Below are positions 28,984 to 38,835 of a stretch of DNA of 64,000 nt, piece after piece. A program made the translations under genes and the position numbers. The notes under the pieces are model-generated. The model was not told where the DNA came from. It saw only the letters and a program-made list of their open reading frames with translations, and made no database searches. This DNA comes from Mycobacteroides sp. LB1. GTDB lineage: Bacteria > Actinomycetota > Actinomycetes > Mycobacteriales > Mycobacteriaceae. Location of the stretch: assembly GCF_013449725.1 (NCBI RefSeq), contig NZ_JACCFF010000003.1, forward strand, positions 310,001 to 374,000, read 5' to 3'. Every line of letters begins with the position of its first letter. Position 1 is the stretch's first letter.

Positions 28984-29928
28984 CTGTTCGGTGACAGTGG
29001 CGGGGTCTTCCTCGTGGCCGTAGTGGCCGACGTCGCGTAGCGATACGAACTGCCCGTTGGGTGCGAACGGTAATGACCGGTGCACCGAGTCTGCGAGCAC
29101 GTAAGGGTCGGCGTCACCGCGCATGTGGAGCACGGGGACGGTCAGCTCGCGATTCATCGATCGCATGAACCGCCAACCCTCACTGCGTAATTGGCTGCGT
29201 ACTGCCCATCGCTGGTACTCCAGCGCACAATGGGCCACACCCGGGATGGCGATCGCGGTGCGCAGCTGTTTGATGGTCTCGGCGAAATCGTCGGTGGTGG
29301 TCCACTGCGACCCCGCCCGCGAGCGCACCAGGCGTTCCAGTTCGGCACCGCGATGACGCGTCAGGGTGCGTTCGGGGAGGATCGGCACCTGATAGCGCAA
29401 CAGGGATGGGAGGAGTGCGCCACCCTGTCCGGTTCCACGGAATGTGGAGGTGCGCAAGGCGGTCGGATGCGGCGAGCTCACCACGGCGATGGCGTCGACG
29501 AGGCGTGGATGCAGGTTGGCGGTGGCCCAGCACACCAACCCACCCTCGGCATGCCCGACGAGCGTGGCGGAGGTGTGGCCCAGTGCGCGGATCAGGCCGG
29601 CGGTATCTCCGGCCAGCGTCCATCCGTCGTATCCGCGCGGGGGCTTGTCACTGCCCCCGTAGCCGCGGAGATCGACGGCCACCACGCGGGCATCCGTCAG
29701 CTCACGGAGTTGATGACGCCACGACCACCAGAAGGAACCAAATCCGTGCAGCAGCAACACGAGTGGTCTGCTGGTGACGGCTACGGTTGATGGACGGGCA
29801 TCTCTACTGTTTTCGGCCTCCACCGCATGAAACCGAATTCCGTTGGCGTGCACATCAAAATGTCGCCATGGCCCGACAATGCGGACCACGGAGGGGTCGG
29901 GGTGACGGGCCGTCTGGTCGAACAGCAT
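28957..29928 (-). CDS. Alpha/beta hydrolase fold protein (EphE position), nucleophile absent
   Basis: A 323-aa protein. The oxyanion motif LLLHGFGSFWWSW, the DLRGYGGSDKPP loop, and the last His in DVGHYGHEED fit the epoxide hydrolase/haloalkane dehalogenase branch. The nucleophile elbow, however, reads LVGHAEGGL: the position that holds Ser or Asp is Ala, followed by Glu. It corresponds in place to EphE (Rv3670). Either catalysis uses another residue or the protein is not a classic hydrolase. The start is taken at ATG 29928; a GTG further in is possible. Confidence 0.85.
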   Translation of the reverse strand: MLFDQTARHPDPSVVRIVGPWRHFDVHANGIRFHAVEAENSRDARPSTVAVTSRPLVLLLHGFGSFWWSWRHQLRELTDARVVAVDLRGYGGSDKPPRGYDGWTLAGDTAGLIRALGHTSATLVGHAEGGLVCWATANLHPRLVDAIAVVSSPHPTALRTSTFRGTGQGGALLPSLLRYQVPILPERTLTRHRGAELERLVRSRAGSQWTTTDDFAETIKQLRTAIAIPGVAHCALEYQRWAVRSQLRSEGWRFMRSMNRELTVPVLHMRGDADPYVLADSVHRSLPFAPNGQFVSLRDVGHYGHEEDPATVTEQLRNFMGRR

Positions 29929-29959
29929 GGGTGTGTCGGTATCGAGCCGACGGAAGCAG

Positions 29960-30481
29960 CTACCAGCCCGACGGGTCTGAGGGTTTGGCCGACTTGGTCA
30001 GCGCGGGCGTCTCGTCGTCTCGTGTGAAGACGGTTCGTGCTTCCTTGACCGTCGCGATGGTGTCGCGTGGGCCCCGGATTCGCCTGACCTGGAGATAGCC
30101 AATCAGCACCGCGAGGATCGCGACGAACACCATGGCGGCGAAGATGATCAGGTAGGCAGCCCAAGCCGGCAGCCAGACCTTGAGTACCTCGGCGGCGAAA
30201 AAGAAGAAGAAGAACGTCGAGTAGAACAGGACGACGAGAGCCGCGATGAAGAAGATGCTGCCCGCCAGGCCCTTCTTGACATCACGCACGACCTCGGCGC
30301 GGGCCAGTTCCACCTCGGCACGCACCAGGGCGGAAACCTGGCTGGTGGCATCGCGGACCAGATTGCCGATGGTGGGTTCGCCGGTGCCGGTGGCATGCGG
30401 ATCAGACAGGGGGATGGCGGCGACGGTGATCGGAACACCATTGTTGTCTGTGCGGTAGTTGCGGCTTCCAGGGCTGCTCAC
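29960..30481 (-). CDS. Phage holin-like (DUF1469) membrane protein (Rv3669-like)
   Basis: A 173-aa protein. An amphipathic stretch (NLVRDATSQVSALVRAEVELARAEVVRDVKK) is followed by two membrane helices with an unusual run of Phe (STFFFFFFAAEVLKVWL) and AAYLIIFAAMVFVAILAVLIGYL, and a charged C-terminal tail. This is the actinobacterial holin-superfamily-III pattern. It is 31 bp upstream of the alpha/beta hydrolase, on the same strand. Role unknown; not a phage gene. Confidence 0.88.
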   Translation of the reverse strand: MSSPGSRNYRTDNNGVPITVAAIPLSDPHATGTGEPTIGNLVRDATSQVSALVRAEVELARAEVVRDVKKGLAGSIFFIAALVVLFYSTFFFFFFAAEVLKVWLPAWAAYLIIFAAMVFVAILAVLIGYLQVRRIRGPRDTIATVKEARTVFTRDDETPALTKSAKPSDPSGW

Positions 30482-30702
30482 TGTGCTCCCTCCGTGTCCC
30501 TTGCGGGTCGGGTGTGATTCCGGTGAATCTAGTGCGGCCTATGTTGCCACGTCGGCAGTACCGGGGCTGCGCCGCGTCTGTGCTGAGGGTGTCGTTACCC
30601 AATCGATAGGTCTGCGACAGAAGTGACCAGTGTGAATGTTGATTACAATGACGGCAGACGTGGCCGACAGGGGGAGAGATGCGGCCGTTATGAGAAAGGG
30701 CG

Positions 30703-31455
30703 ATGAGCCGCATGCGTGAAGAGCATGGGCGCCGGCCAATGAGGTCACTCGGGCGGCGTACGGGTTACGGATTGCCGGTCCTGATGGCGCTGTTTGGCCT
30801 CGTCACGGGCGCGATCCCGGCCGTTGCGGCGCCCGCTGCCGGTGCCGACGACAAGGTGCCGATGGGCGGTGGCGCCGGGCTGATCATCAACGGCGACACC
30901 CTGTGCACACTGACGACGATCGGCCATGACAACAAGGGCAATCTGGTGGGCTTCACCTCGGCTCACTGCGGTGGTGCGGGCTCACAGGTGGTCTCGGAGG
31001 ACTTTCCCAAGAAGGGTGTGCTCGGAAAGTTCGTCAACGGCAACGAGCAGTACGACTACGCGACCATCCAGTTCGATCCCGCGAAGGTGGAGCCGGTTTC
31101 CACCTACAAGGGGTTCGCCATCACCGGTATCGGACCGGATCCCCAGCCGGGTGATATCGCGTGCAAGCTGGGTCGCACCACCGGGAACTCATGCGGGGTG
31201 ACATTCGGGGCGGGGGCTGAACCCGGCACGTTCATCAACCAGGTCTGCGGACAGCCGGGCGACTCGGGTGCACCGGTCACCGTCAACGGACAGCTGGTGG
31301 GAATGATCCATGGCGCCGCCACCAAACTTCCGGTGTGCATCGTCAAGTACATCCCGTTGCACACGCCGACCACCACGTACTCGATCAACACCGTGCTGGC
31401 CGATATCAATGCCAAGAACCGCACCGCCGGAGTGGGTTACACCCCGGTCGGGTAG
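30703..31455 (+). CDS. Secreted trypsin-like serine protease (Rv3668c-like)
   Basis: A 250-aa protein. The N-terminus carries a signal peptide (GYGLPVLMALFGLVTGAIPAVAAPAA). The catalytic set is His in FTSAHCGG, Asp in EQYDYATIQF and Ser in VCGQPGDSGAPV, with Cys pairs around (TLCTL/AHC; CKL/CGV) as in streptogrisin-like proteases. It faces acs tail-to-tail. Alternative ATG starts lie at 30712 and 30739, before the signal peptide core. Confidence 0.9.
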   Translation: MSRMREEHGRRPMRSLGRRTGYGLPVLMALFGLVTGAIPAVAAPAAGADDKVPMGGGAGLIINGDTLCTLTTIGHDNKGNLVGFTSAHCGGAGSQVVSEDFPKKGVLGKFVNGNEQYDYATIQFDPAKVEPVSTYKGFAITGIGPDPQPGDIACKLGRTTGNSCGVTFGAGAEPGTFINQVCGQPGDSGAPVTVNGQLVGMIHGAATKLPVCIVKYIPLHTPTTTYSINTVLADINAKNRTAGVGYTPVG

Positions 31456-31470
31456 GCGTGCGTATCGCGG

Positions 31471-33417
31471 CTACTTGCTGGCCCTGATCGCCTCGAAGAC
31501 GCTGGGGTCGACCAACGTCGAGGTATCGCCGAGTTCGCGGCCCTCGGCCACGTCCCGGAGTAGTCGTCGCATGATCTTGCCGCTGCGGGTCTTGGGCAGC
31601 TCGGGCACCACGTGAATCTCGCGTGGTTTGGCGATGGGCGAAATCTCCTTGGACACCTGGGCTTTCAGATGTGAGACGAGCTCATCGCCTTCGACGGTAT
31701 GGCTGGCCTTCAGGATCACGAACGCCACGATGGCCTGCCCCGTGGTGTCGTCGGAGGCGCCGACCACGGCGGCCTCGGCAACTCCGTCGTACCCGACAAG
31801 CGCGGATTCCACCTCGGCGGTTGAGATCCGGTGGCCGGAGATGTTCATAACGTCGTCGATGCGGCCCAGCACCCAGATGGCGCCATCGCTGTCGTAGCGT
31901 GCGCCGTCGCCGGCGAAATACCAGCCCTTGTCGGCGTAGCGGGACCAGTAGGTCTCCTTGAACCGCTCAGGGTCGCCCCAGATGCCGCGCAGCATCGACG
32001 GCCACGGTTGATCGAGGACCAGGTATCCGGTGACGGGTTCGTCGTTGTGCGCGGGCTCGAGCCGATTCCCGTCGTCATCAACGATTTTCGCCGAGATACC
32101 GGGTAGCGCCCGCATCGCCGAACCCGGTTTGGCGTCGGTGATGCCGGGCAGCGGGGAGATCATCGCCGAGCCGGTTTCGGTCTGCCACCAGGTGTCGACG
32201 ATGGGTGTGCGGTTGCCGCCGATGACCTCGCGGTACCAGCGCCACGCCTCGGGGTTGATGGGCTCACCGACGCTGCCGAGCAGCCGCAGGCTGGACAGGT
32301 CGTGTGCGAACGGGATCTCGCGGCCCCACTTCATGAATGTCCGCACCAGGGTGGGCGCGATGTAATAGATTGTGACACCGTACTTTTCGATGATCTCGAA
32401 GTGCCGGTGCTCGTTCGGGGAGGTGGGCGTGCCCTCGTACACCACCTGAGTGGCGCCGTTGGACAGCGGCCCGTACACGATGTAGGTGTGGCCGGTGACC
32501 CAGCCGATATCGGCTGTGCACCAATACACGTCGGTCTCGGGCTTGAGGTCGAAGATGTTGAAATGCGTGTATGAGGTCTGGGTCAGGAAACCGCCCGAGG
32601 TGTGCATGATGCCCTTGGGCTTGCCGGTGGTTCCCGAGGTGTACAGCAGGAACAACGGATGCTCGGAATCAAAGGCCTGCGGAGTATGTGTGGTGTCGGC
32701 CCGTGAAACCGTCTCGTGCCACCAGAGGTCACGCCCCTCGGTCCATTCGACGGGTATCTCGGTGCGGCGCACCACCAGCACATGTTCGACGGAACTCGCC
32801 TCGCCCGCCAGTGCCTCGTCCACCGCCGCCTTGAGTGGCGCCGCGGCACCGCGGCGCCACTGGCCGTCGGAGGTGATGACGAGCTTGGCCTGGGCGTCGT
32901 CAATGCGCGCGCGCAGCGCCGCGGCGGAGAAGCCGGCGAACACCACCGAATGCATCAGACCAAGTCGCGCACAGGCCAGCATCGCCACGATGGCCTCGGG
33001 CAGCATCGGCATGTAGATGGCCACGCGGTCACCGGAAACCAGGCCGAGCTCGGTCAGGTAGTTGGCGGTCTGGCTGACCTCTGCCAACAGGTCGGCGTAG
33101 GTGATGGTGCGGGTATCGCCAGGTTCGCCTTCCCAGTGGATGGCGACGCGGTCGCCGTTGCCGGCTTCCACGTGGCGGTCCACGCAGTTGTACGAGACGT
33201 TGAGCTTGCCGTCGACGAACCACCTGGCGAACGGTGCATCGGACCAGTCGAGGACCTCGTTGAAGGGCTCATCCCAGTGCAGGCGGCCCGCCTGTTGTGC
33301 CCAAAACCCGAGCCTGTCCTCCTCAGCTGCCTGGTACAGGTCTGAGGTTGCGTTCGCTGTCGCCACGAACTCCGGCGACGGCGGATAGCTATTCGGCTCG
33401 GTGCTGATTTCGGTCAT
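31471..33417 (-). CDS. acs: Acetyl-coenzyme A synthetase
   Basis: A 648-aa protein from ATG 33417. ANL-family motifs are LLYTSGTTGKPKGIMHT (P-loop, A3), DTWWQTETGSAMI (A5), YFAGDGARYDSDGAIWVLGRIDDVMNISGHR (A7/A8), and the terminal PKTRSGKIMRRLLR with the catalytic Lys that is usually acetylated for control. Full length for Acs. It turns acetate, ATP and CoA into acetyl-CoA. Confidence 0.96.
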   Translation of the reverse strand: MTEISTEPNSYPPSPEFVATANATSDLYQAAEEDRLGFWAQQAGRLHWDEPFNEVLDWSDAPFARWFVDGKLNVSYNCVDRHVEAGNGDRVAIHWEGEPGDTRTITYADLLAEVSQTANYLTELGLVSGDRVAIYMPMLPEAIVAMLACARLGLMHSVVFAGFSAAALRARIDDAQAKLVITSDGQWRRGAAAPLKAAVDEALAGEASSVEHVLVVRRTEIPVEWTEGRDLWWHETVSRADTTHTPQAFDSEHPLFLLYTSGTTGKPKGIMHTSGGFLTQTSYTHFNIFDLKPETDVYWCTADIGWVTGHTYIVYGPLSNGATQVVYEGTPTSPNEHRHFEIIEKYGVTIYYIAPTLVRTFMKWGREIPFAHDLSSLRLLGSVGEPINPEAWRWYREVIGGNRTPIVDTWWQTETGSAMISPLPGITDAKPGSAMRALPGISAKIVDDDGNRLEPAHNDEPVTGYLVLDQPWPSMLRGIWGDPERFKETYWSRYADKGWYFAGDGARYDSDGAIWVLGRIDDVMNISGHRISTAEVESALVGYDGVAEAAVVGASDDTTGQAIVAFVILKASHTVEGDELVSHLKAQVSKEISPIAKPREIHVVPELPKTRSGKIMRRLLRDVAEGRELGDTSTLVDPSVFEAIRASK

Positions 33418-33599
33418 CTGATCTGGCCTTTCTGCCCTATACAGGTCCGGGACAAAGCCTAGTGGGCGGGCCTGGTTACCGAGAAGTAATTGGTGCGGCC
33501 GTCCAGATCCGGCGCGGGGGGTGTGTCGATGGAGAGACATCGGCGCGTCACCCGCCTATGGTCGTCCTACCTAATTCAGCTACCGAGGGAAGGGTGAGG

Positions 33600-35216
33600 A
33601 TGAGGTTCCGCCGACTGGCCCTTGTGATGCTTGTTGGCATTGCCGCGCTGCTACCCGCCGGCTGCGGGGACCTCGTGACCCCGGCGCCCCCGGGCTATTT
33701 CAGCATGTTCATCACTGAGCCCGAGCACACGCTGATTCCGGGGAACATCACCGAAAACCAGGGCGGCCGGATAATCCGCTCGCTGTTCACTGCCCTCGTC
33801 GAGTTCAACAATGACACCGCCGCCGTCGAATACACCGGGGCCGCGGAGTCGATCACCAGCAGCGATAACGTCAACTGGACGATAAAGCTCAAGCCTGGAT
33901 GGAATTTTCATAACGGGGAACCGGTCACCGCGCAGTCTTACGTGGACGCGTGGAACTACACCGCGCTGAGTACCAACGCGCAGGGGTCATCGAATTTCCT
34001 GGCCAATGTCGATGGGTTCGACGACTTGCAGGGTGACTCGAAGACGAACAGACCGCCGCGCGGGACTCAGATGCGTGGGCTGCACGTCGTGGATAACGTG
34101 ACGTTTACGGTGCGGCTTAACACGCCGTTTGCGATCTACCCGATGACATTGGGCTACACCGCATTTCTGCCGCTTCCTAAGGCGTTCTTCCGGGACCCGG
34201 CCAAGTTCGGCGTGCACCCCATCGGCAATGGCCCGTTCAAGGTCGATACCGACTGGGTGCGGGGTGTGGGGATGACGCTCAGCCGTTATGACCAATACGC
34301 CGGGCCAAAGAAGGCGAAGGCCAAGGGATTGATCTGGCGGGTGTACACCGAAGGCCTGACCGCATATACGGATATGCAGGCGGGTGCCCTCGACATCCAG
34401 CTCGATCTACCCGACTCCGCCTACGAGAACGCCAAGGCCGAATTCGGATCGGCCTTTCTGGAGCGGCCCCGCCCGGATATCACCTCGCTGGGATTCGCAA
34501 TGTATGACCCCCGATACGCCGATGTGCGCGTACGCCAGGCGATTTCCATGGCCATCGACCGTGAGGCGATCACCGAGGTGATCTTCTCGGGCACCCGCAC
34601 TCCCGCCACCTCGTACGGTTCGCCGCTGGTGTACGGGTATCGCAAGGGGGCCTGCGGAAAGCTGTGCGAGCTGCATGTCGATGAGGCCAACAAACTGCTC
34701 GACGCGGCACATTTCGATCGAGGCAAGCCCATCGAGTTGTGGTACCCGTCATCGGGAAACCATCAAACATGGCTCCAGGCCATAGGGAATCAGCTGCAGA
34801 CCAACTTGAAAGTGCCGTACATCCTCAAGAGCCTGCCGTGGTCGCAATTCTTGCCGCTGCAGGACAGCAAGGGGATGACGGGGCCGTTCCGGTCGGGCTG
34901 GGTGATGGACTATCCGTCGATCTACAACTTCCTGGAATCGCTGTACGGCACGGGAGCTCGGCCCCCGGCGGGAAGCAACTACGGGTTCTACAGCAATCCA
35001 GCATTCGACCAACTGCTCCGGCAGGGCAACAACGAACCGACAGTGGAACTTGCGACCAAGGCGTATCAGAAGGCAGAAGACTTGTTGTTCAAGGATCTTC
35101 CGGCGACGCCGCTGTTCTATGAGGTCAACCAGGCGGTGCATTCCAAACGAGTGAGCAACGTCAAGATCGGTATCCAAGACTGCATCGAGTACGCCGATGT
35201 AGAGGTCACGCAATGA
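33600..35216 (+). CDS. dppA: Peptide ABC transporter substrate-binding protein (DppA)
   Basis: A 538-aa SBP_bac_5 family protein. N-terminal signal LALVMLVGIAALLPAGCGD ends in a probable lipid-modified Cys, although the lipobox (PAGC) is weak. Conserved pieces are VNWTIKLKPGWNFHNGEPVTAQSYVDAW and VRQAISMAIDREAI. ATG 33600 is chosen because GGGAAGGGTGAGG lies at proper distance; GTG 33594 is an alternative. First gene of the dppABCD operon. Confidence 0.93.
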   Translation: MRFRRLALVMLVGIAALLPAGCGDLVTPAPPGYFSMFITEPEHTLIPGNITENQGGRIIRSLFTALVEFNNDTAAVEYTGAAESITSSDNVNWTIKLKPGWNFHNGEPVTAQSYVDAWNYTALSTNAQGSSNFLANVDGFDDLQGDSKTNRPPRGTQMRGLHVVDNVTFTVRLNTPFAIYPMTLGYTAFLPLPKAFFRDPAKFGVHPIGNGPFKVDTDWVRGVGMTLSRYDQYAGPKKAKAKGLIWRVYTEGLTAYTDMQAGALDIQLDLPDSAYENAKAEFGSAFLERPRPDITSLGFAMYDPRYADVRVRQAISMAIDREAITEVIFSGTRTPATSYGSPLVYGYRKGACGKLCELHVDEANKLLDAAHFDRGKPIELWYPSSGNHQTWLQAIGNQLQTNLKVPYILKSLPWSQFLPLQDSKGMTGPFRSGWVMDYPSIYNFLESLYGTGARPPAGSNYGFYSNPAFDQLLRQGNNEPTVELATKAYQKAEDLLFKDLPATPLFYEVNQAVHSKRVSNVKIGIQDCIEYADVEVTQ

Positions 35217-35341
35217 CCGGGCGGAAATGGCCGAGCTGGCTGATCAACGAGAAGGTCGACACCAGCGGTGTATGGCAAGCCGTGCGCCCGTGGCCTTTTG
35301 ACTTATTGGTGCTACTGAAGCATGGGTGGCAGAACGCCGGC

Positions 35342-36265
35342 ATGTTTCGGTACATCGTGAAGCGGCTGCTGCTGGCCATCCCGGTGCTGATCGGAACCTC
35401 GCTGCTCATCTACGGCATGGTGTACGCGCTACCGGGCGACCCCATCCGGGCATTGGCCGGTGACCGGCCGTTCACCCCCGAGGTGATGGCTCAGCTGCGT
35501 GAACGGTTCCACCTCAATGATCCGTTCTTGGTGCGGTACGGCAAGTACATAGTGGGCTTCCTGCACGGCGATTTCGGTACTGATTTTCAGGAACGCCCTG
35601 TCGCGCTGACTGTTTCGCAACGCCTACCGGTGACTTTAAGGCTTACGGTGGTGGCCGTAGCATTCGAGACGATCATCGGAATCATGGCCGGGGTGCTGTG
35701 TGCGGTGCGCCGGGGATCGTTTTACGACAACCTGGTTCTCGTCACGACGACCCTGCTGGTCTCGATGCCAGTGTTCGTGCTCGGGTTCTTGGCGCAGTAT
35801 CTCTTCGGTTTCAAGCTCGGCTGGTTTCCCATCGCCGGAATCCGTGATGGCTGGTACAGCTTTCTGCTACCGGGACTGGTGCTGGCCTCGTTGTCTATGG
35901 CCTATGTCGCCCGTCTGACCCGGACCTCGATGCTGGAGACGATGGATGCCGACTTTGTCCGCACCGCCCGCGCCAAGGGCATCTCCGAATCACGCATTCT
36001 GATGCGGCACACCCTGCGTAACAGCCTGATTCCCGTGGTTACGTTCATCGGCGCCGACGTGGGGGCACTGCTGGCGGGTGCCGTCGTTACCGAGTCCGTA
36101 TTCAACATTCCCGGGCTGGGACGGGCGACATTCGACGCCGTGCGAAACCAGGAGGGTGCCGTGGTGGTGAGCATCCTGACGCTCATCGTGTTCTTCTACA
36201 TCTTCTTCAATCTCGTCGTGGACGTCCTGTATGCGATGCTGGATCCAAGGATTCGTTATGAGTGA
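35342..36265 (+). CDS. dppB: Peptide ABC transporter permease (DppB)
   Basis: From MFRYIVKRLLLAIPVL the product is 307 aa, the normal length. Six membrane helices and the permease EAA loop (DFVRTARAKGISESRILMRHTLRNSLIPV) are present. The frame is open for 43 more codons upstream to ATG 35213, which overlaps the dppA stop (ATGA) and has GC-rich third positions, so a longer cytoplasmic N-terminus is possible. It pairs with DppC. Confidence 0.92.
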   Translation: MFRYIVKRLLLAIPVLIGTSLLIYGMVYALPGDPIRALAGDRPFTPEVMAQLRERFHLNDPFLVRYGKYIVGFLHGDFGTDFQERPVALTVSQRLPVTLRLTVVAVAFETIIGIMAGVLCAVRRGSFYDNLVLVTTTLLVSMPVFVLGFLAQYLFGFKLGWFPIAGIRDGWYSFLLPGLVLASLSMAYVARLTRTSMLETMDADFVRTARAKGISESRILMRHTLRNSLIPVVTFIGADVGALLAGAVVTESVFNIPGLGRATFDAVRNQEGAVVVSILTLIVFFYIFFNLVVDVLYAMLDPRIRYE

Positions 36266-37172
36266 CGCCGTCCATGCACCCGGCCCGGTGTCGGGTCCTG
36301 GAGCCGCCGCCGAGTCGCTGGTGGAGCAGGCCGACCTGTGGGGCAACGCATGGAAGTACTTGCGCCGTAGCGGATTTTTCATCACCGGGTCGATTCTGTT
36401 GACGATTCTGGTGCTGATGGCGCTGGCCCCGCAGCTGTTCACCTTCGGGAAGAACCCGCGTGACTGTGACCTCTATCAGGCCCGCAAGGGAATCAGTGCG
36501 GCGCATTGGCTGGGCACCGATCTACAAGGTTGTGACTACTACGCCAACGTGGTTTACGGTGCGCGAGTGTCGTTGTCGATCGGGCTGATCTCGATGTTGG
36601 GAGTGCTCGTCATCGGGGTGGCCGTGGGCGCGTTGTCGGGGTACTTCGGGGGGATCGCCGACTCGGCGCTGTCCAGGTTGACCGATGTCTTCTACGGCAT
36701 TCCCACGATTTTGGGCGGAATGATCCTGCTCTCGGTGGTCGGTCATCGCACGATCTGGAGCGTCGCCGGCGCGCTCATCGTCTTCGGCTGGATGACCTCG
36801 ATGCGACTGGTGCGTTCCAGCGTGATGACCATCAAGCAGAGCGACTATGTCCAGGCCGCCATCGCATTGGGTGCGCCAACCTGGCGAATCCTGGTGCGAC
36901 ACATACTGCCTAATGCCTTGGCGCCGGTACTCGTGTACGCAACCATCGCCGTGGGCGGTTTCATCGCCGCGGAGGCCACGCTGACCTATATGGGTATCGG
37001 GCTTGAATTACCCGAGATTTCGTGGGGGCTCCAGATCAACGATGGCCAGTCCCGTTTCGCATCCACACCCAGACTGGTCCTCGTTCCCGCGCTGTTCCTC
37101 TCGGCTGCGGTGCTGGGCTTCATCATGGTTGGTGACGCCCTCCGCGACGCCCTCGATCCGCGGAGGAGGTGA
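36258..37172 (+). CDS. dppC: Peptide ABC transporter permease (DppC)
   Basis: A 304-aa protein that overlaps the dppB end by eight bases. After an Ala/Gly-rich cytoplasmic N-terminus come six membrane helices and the coupling loop SDYVQAAIALGAPTWRILVRHILPNALAP. A loop after helix 1 contains two Cys (PRDCDLYQ, LQGCDYY) likely exposed outside. Confidence 0.93.
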   Translation: MSDAVHAPGPVSGPGAAAESLVEQADLWGNAWKYLRRSGFFITGSILLTILVLMALAPQLFTFGKNPRDCDLYQARKGISAAHWLGTDLQGCDYYANVVYGARVSLSIGLISMLGVLVIGVAVGALSGYFGGIADSALSRLTDVFYGIPTILGGMILLSVVGHRTIWSVAGALIVFGWMTSMRLVRSSVMTIKQSDYVQAAIALGAPTWRILVRHILPNALAPVLVYATIAVGGFIAAEATLTYMGIGLELPEISWGLQINDGQSRFASTPRLVLVPALFLSAAVLGFIMVGDALRDALDPRRR

Positions 37173-37173
37173 G

Positions 37174-38835
37174 TTGGAGGTGACCGCAAGTTCTTCTCTC
37201 ATCGAGATCAAGGACCTCTCGGTCGATTTCGAGGTTGACAAGCAGTGGGTGCCCGCCGTCAGGGGAGTCTCTCTGAGCGTCGCCAAGGGCGAGGTGCTCG
37301 CCATCGTCGGGGAGTCCGGGTCGGGGAAATCCACCACCGCGATGGCGATCCCGGCGCTGCTGCCGCCCAGCGCGCGGGTTCGCGGCAGTATCCGACTCAA
37401 CGGTGCAGAGCTCCTCGGCGCCACTAACGACGAGCTGCGTGAGGTGCGCGGCAAGGATGTTGCCGTCATCTTCCAGGAGCCGATGACGGCACTGAACCCC
37501 GTGTACACCATTGGCTGGCAGATCGCCGAAGCTGTTCGGGCGCATAAGACGATGACGCGCAGGCAGGCGCGCGATCGTGCCATCGAGTTGCTTGAGCTGG
37601 TAGACATGCCCGAGCCTGAGAAGCGGGTCAAGCATTACCCGCACCAGCTCTCCGGTGGGCAGCGTCAGCGCGCGATGATCGCCCAGGCACTTGCCCTGGA
37701 TCCCGGTCTGCTCATCGCGGATGAACCCACCACCGCGCTCGATGTGACGGTACAAGCCGAGATCCTTGATCTCATGCGCGATCTACGGCACCGCATCGAA
37801 GCCGGCATCATCCTGATCACGCACGATATGGGCGTGGTGGCGGATATGGCCGATCGCATCATGGTGATGAAGGATGGCGAGGTCGTGGAAGAGGGGGATG
37901 CCGACAGCATCTTCCACCGGGCAACGCAGCCGTATACGCAGCAGCTCCTGGCGGCGGTACCTCATCTGGGCGCGACGCTGGGAGATAGCGACGAATCTTC
38001 GGTGCCACCGGCCGATCTGGCGCTGAGCCTGGAACACGTCATCATCGAGTATCGGGGTAAGGGCGGCAGCTTTCGGGCCATCGACGATGTGTCGTTCACC
38101 GTCGGCAGGGGTGAGGTGGTGGGGCTCGTCGGCGAATCGGGGTCCGGAAAATCCACCATCGGGCGTGCTGCGGTCGGTCTGCTGAAAATAGCTTCGGGGA
38201 CCATCTGTGTTGCCGGCCAGGATATTTCGGTTGCCAACCGCAAGCGGCTGCGGGATATTCGGAGCAAGGTGGGGGTGGTGTTCCAGGATCCGGGGTCCTC
38301 GCTCAATCCGCGATGGCCGATCGGCCAGTCGATCGCCGAGCCATTGACCTTGCACACCGATATGGACCGCACCCAGCGGGAGAACAGGGTCAAGACCCTG
38401 TTGGAGCAGGTACAGATGCCTGCCGCCATGCGAAACCGCTTCCCGCACCAGCTCTCCGGTGGTCAGCGGCAACGTGTTGGTATTGCGCGGGCGCTGGCGC
38501 TGGAGCCGACGCTGTTGATCGCCGACGAACCGACCTCCGCGCTGGATGTCTCGGTACAGGCACGGGTGCTCGAACTCTTCGCCGAGCTGCAACGCGAGCA
38601 CGGGTTCGCATGCCTGTTCATCAGCCACGATTTGGCGGTGGTCGAACTGGTGGCAAGCCGTATCGCGGTGCTCAATCATGGCCGCCTTGCTGAATTCGGC
38701 TCGGATACACAGGTATTAACGGCACCGACGGACGAATACACTAAGCGACTGCTGGCGGCGGTACCGGTTCCAGACCCGGAGCTGCAGCGGATCCGTCGCG
38801 AGGAGCGTAGGGCACTATTAGCGGACCATGACTGA
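37174..38835 (+). CDS. dppD: Fused peptide ABC transporter ATP-binding protein (DppD, two ATPase domains)
   Basis: A protein of about 554 aa with two complete nucleotide-binding domains, the DppD and DppF parts in one chain. Domain 1: GESGSGKSTTAMAI, LSGGQRQRAMIAQALAL, LLIADEPTTALDV. Domain 2: GESGSGKSTIGRAA, LSGGQRQRVGIARALAL, LLIADEPTSALDV. TTG 37174 has AGGAGG five bases upstream and is chosen; GTG 37180 is the alternative. The fusion matches M. tuberculosis DppD (Rv3663c). Its stop overlaps the next gene by eight bases. Confidence 0.94.
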   Translation: MEVTASSSLIEIKDLSVDFEVDKQWVPAVRGVSLSVAKGEVLAIVGESGSGKSTTAMAIPALLPPSARVRGSIRLNGAELLGATNDELREVRGKDVAVIFQEPMTALNPVYTIGWQIAEAVRAHKTMTRRQARDRAIELLELVDMPEPEKRVKHYPHQLSGGQRQRAMIAQALALDPGLLIADEPTTALDVTVQAEILDLMRDLRHRIEAGIILITHDMGVVADMADRIMVMKDGEVVEEGDADSIFHRATQPYTQQLLAAVPHLGATLGDSDESSVPPADLALSLEHVIIEYRGKGGSFRAIDDVSFTVGRGEVVGLVGESGSGKSTIGRAAVGLLKIASGTICVAGQDISVANRKRLRDIRSKVGVVFQDPGSSLNPRWPIGQSIAEPLTLHTDMDRTQRENRVKTLLEQVQMPAAMRNRFPHQLSGGQRQRVGIARALALEPTLLIADEPTSALDVSVQARVLELFAELQREHGFACLFISHDLAVVELVASRIAVLNHGRLAEFGSDTQVLTAPTDEYTKRLLAAVPVPDPELQRIRREERRALLADHD

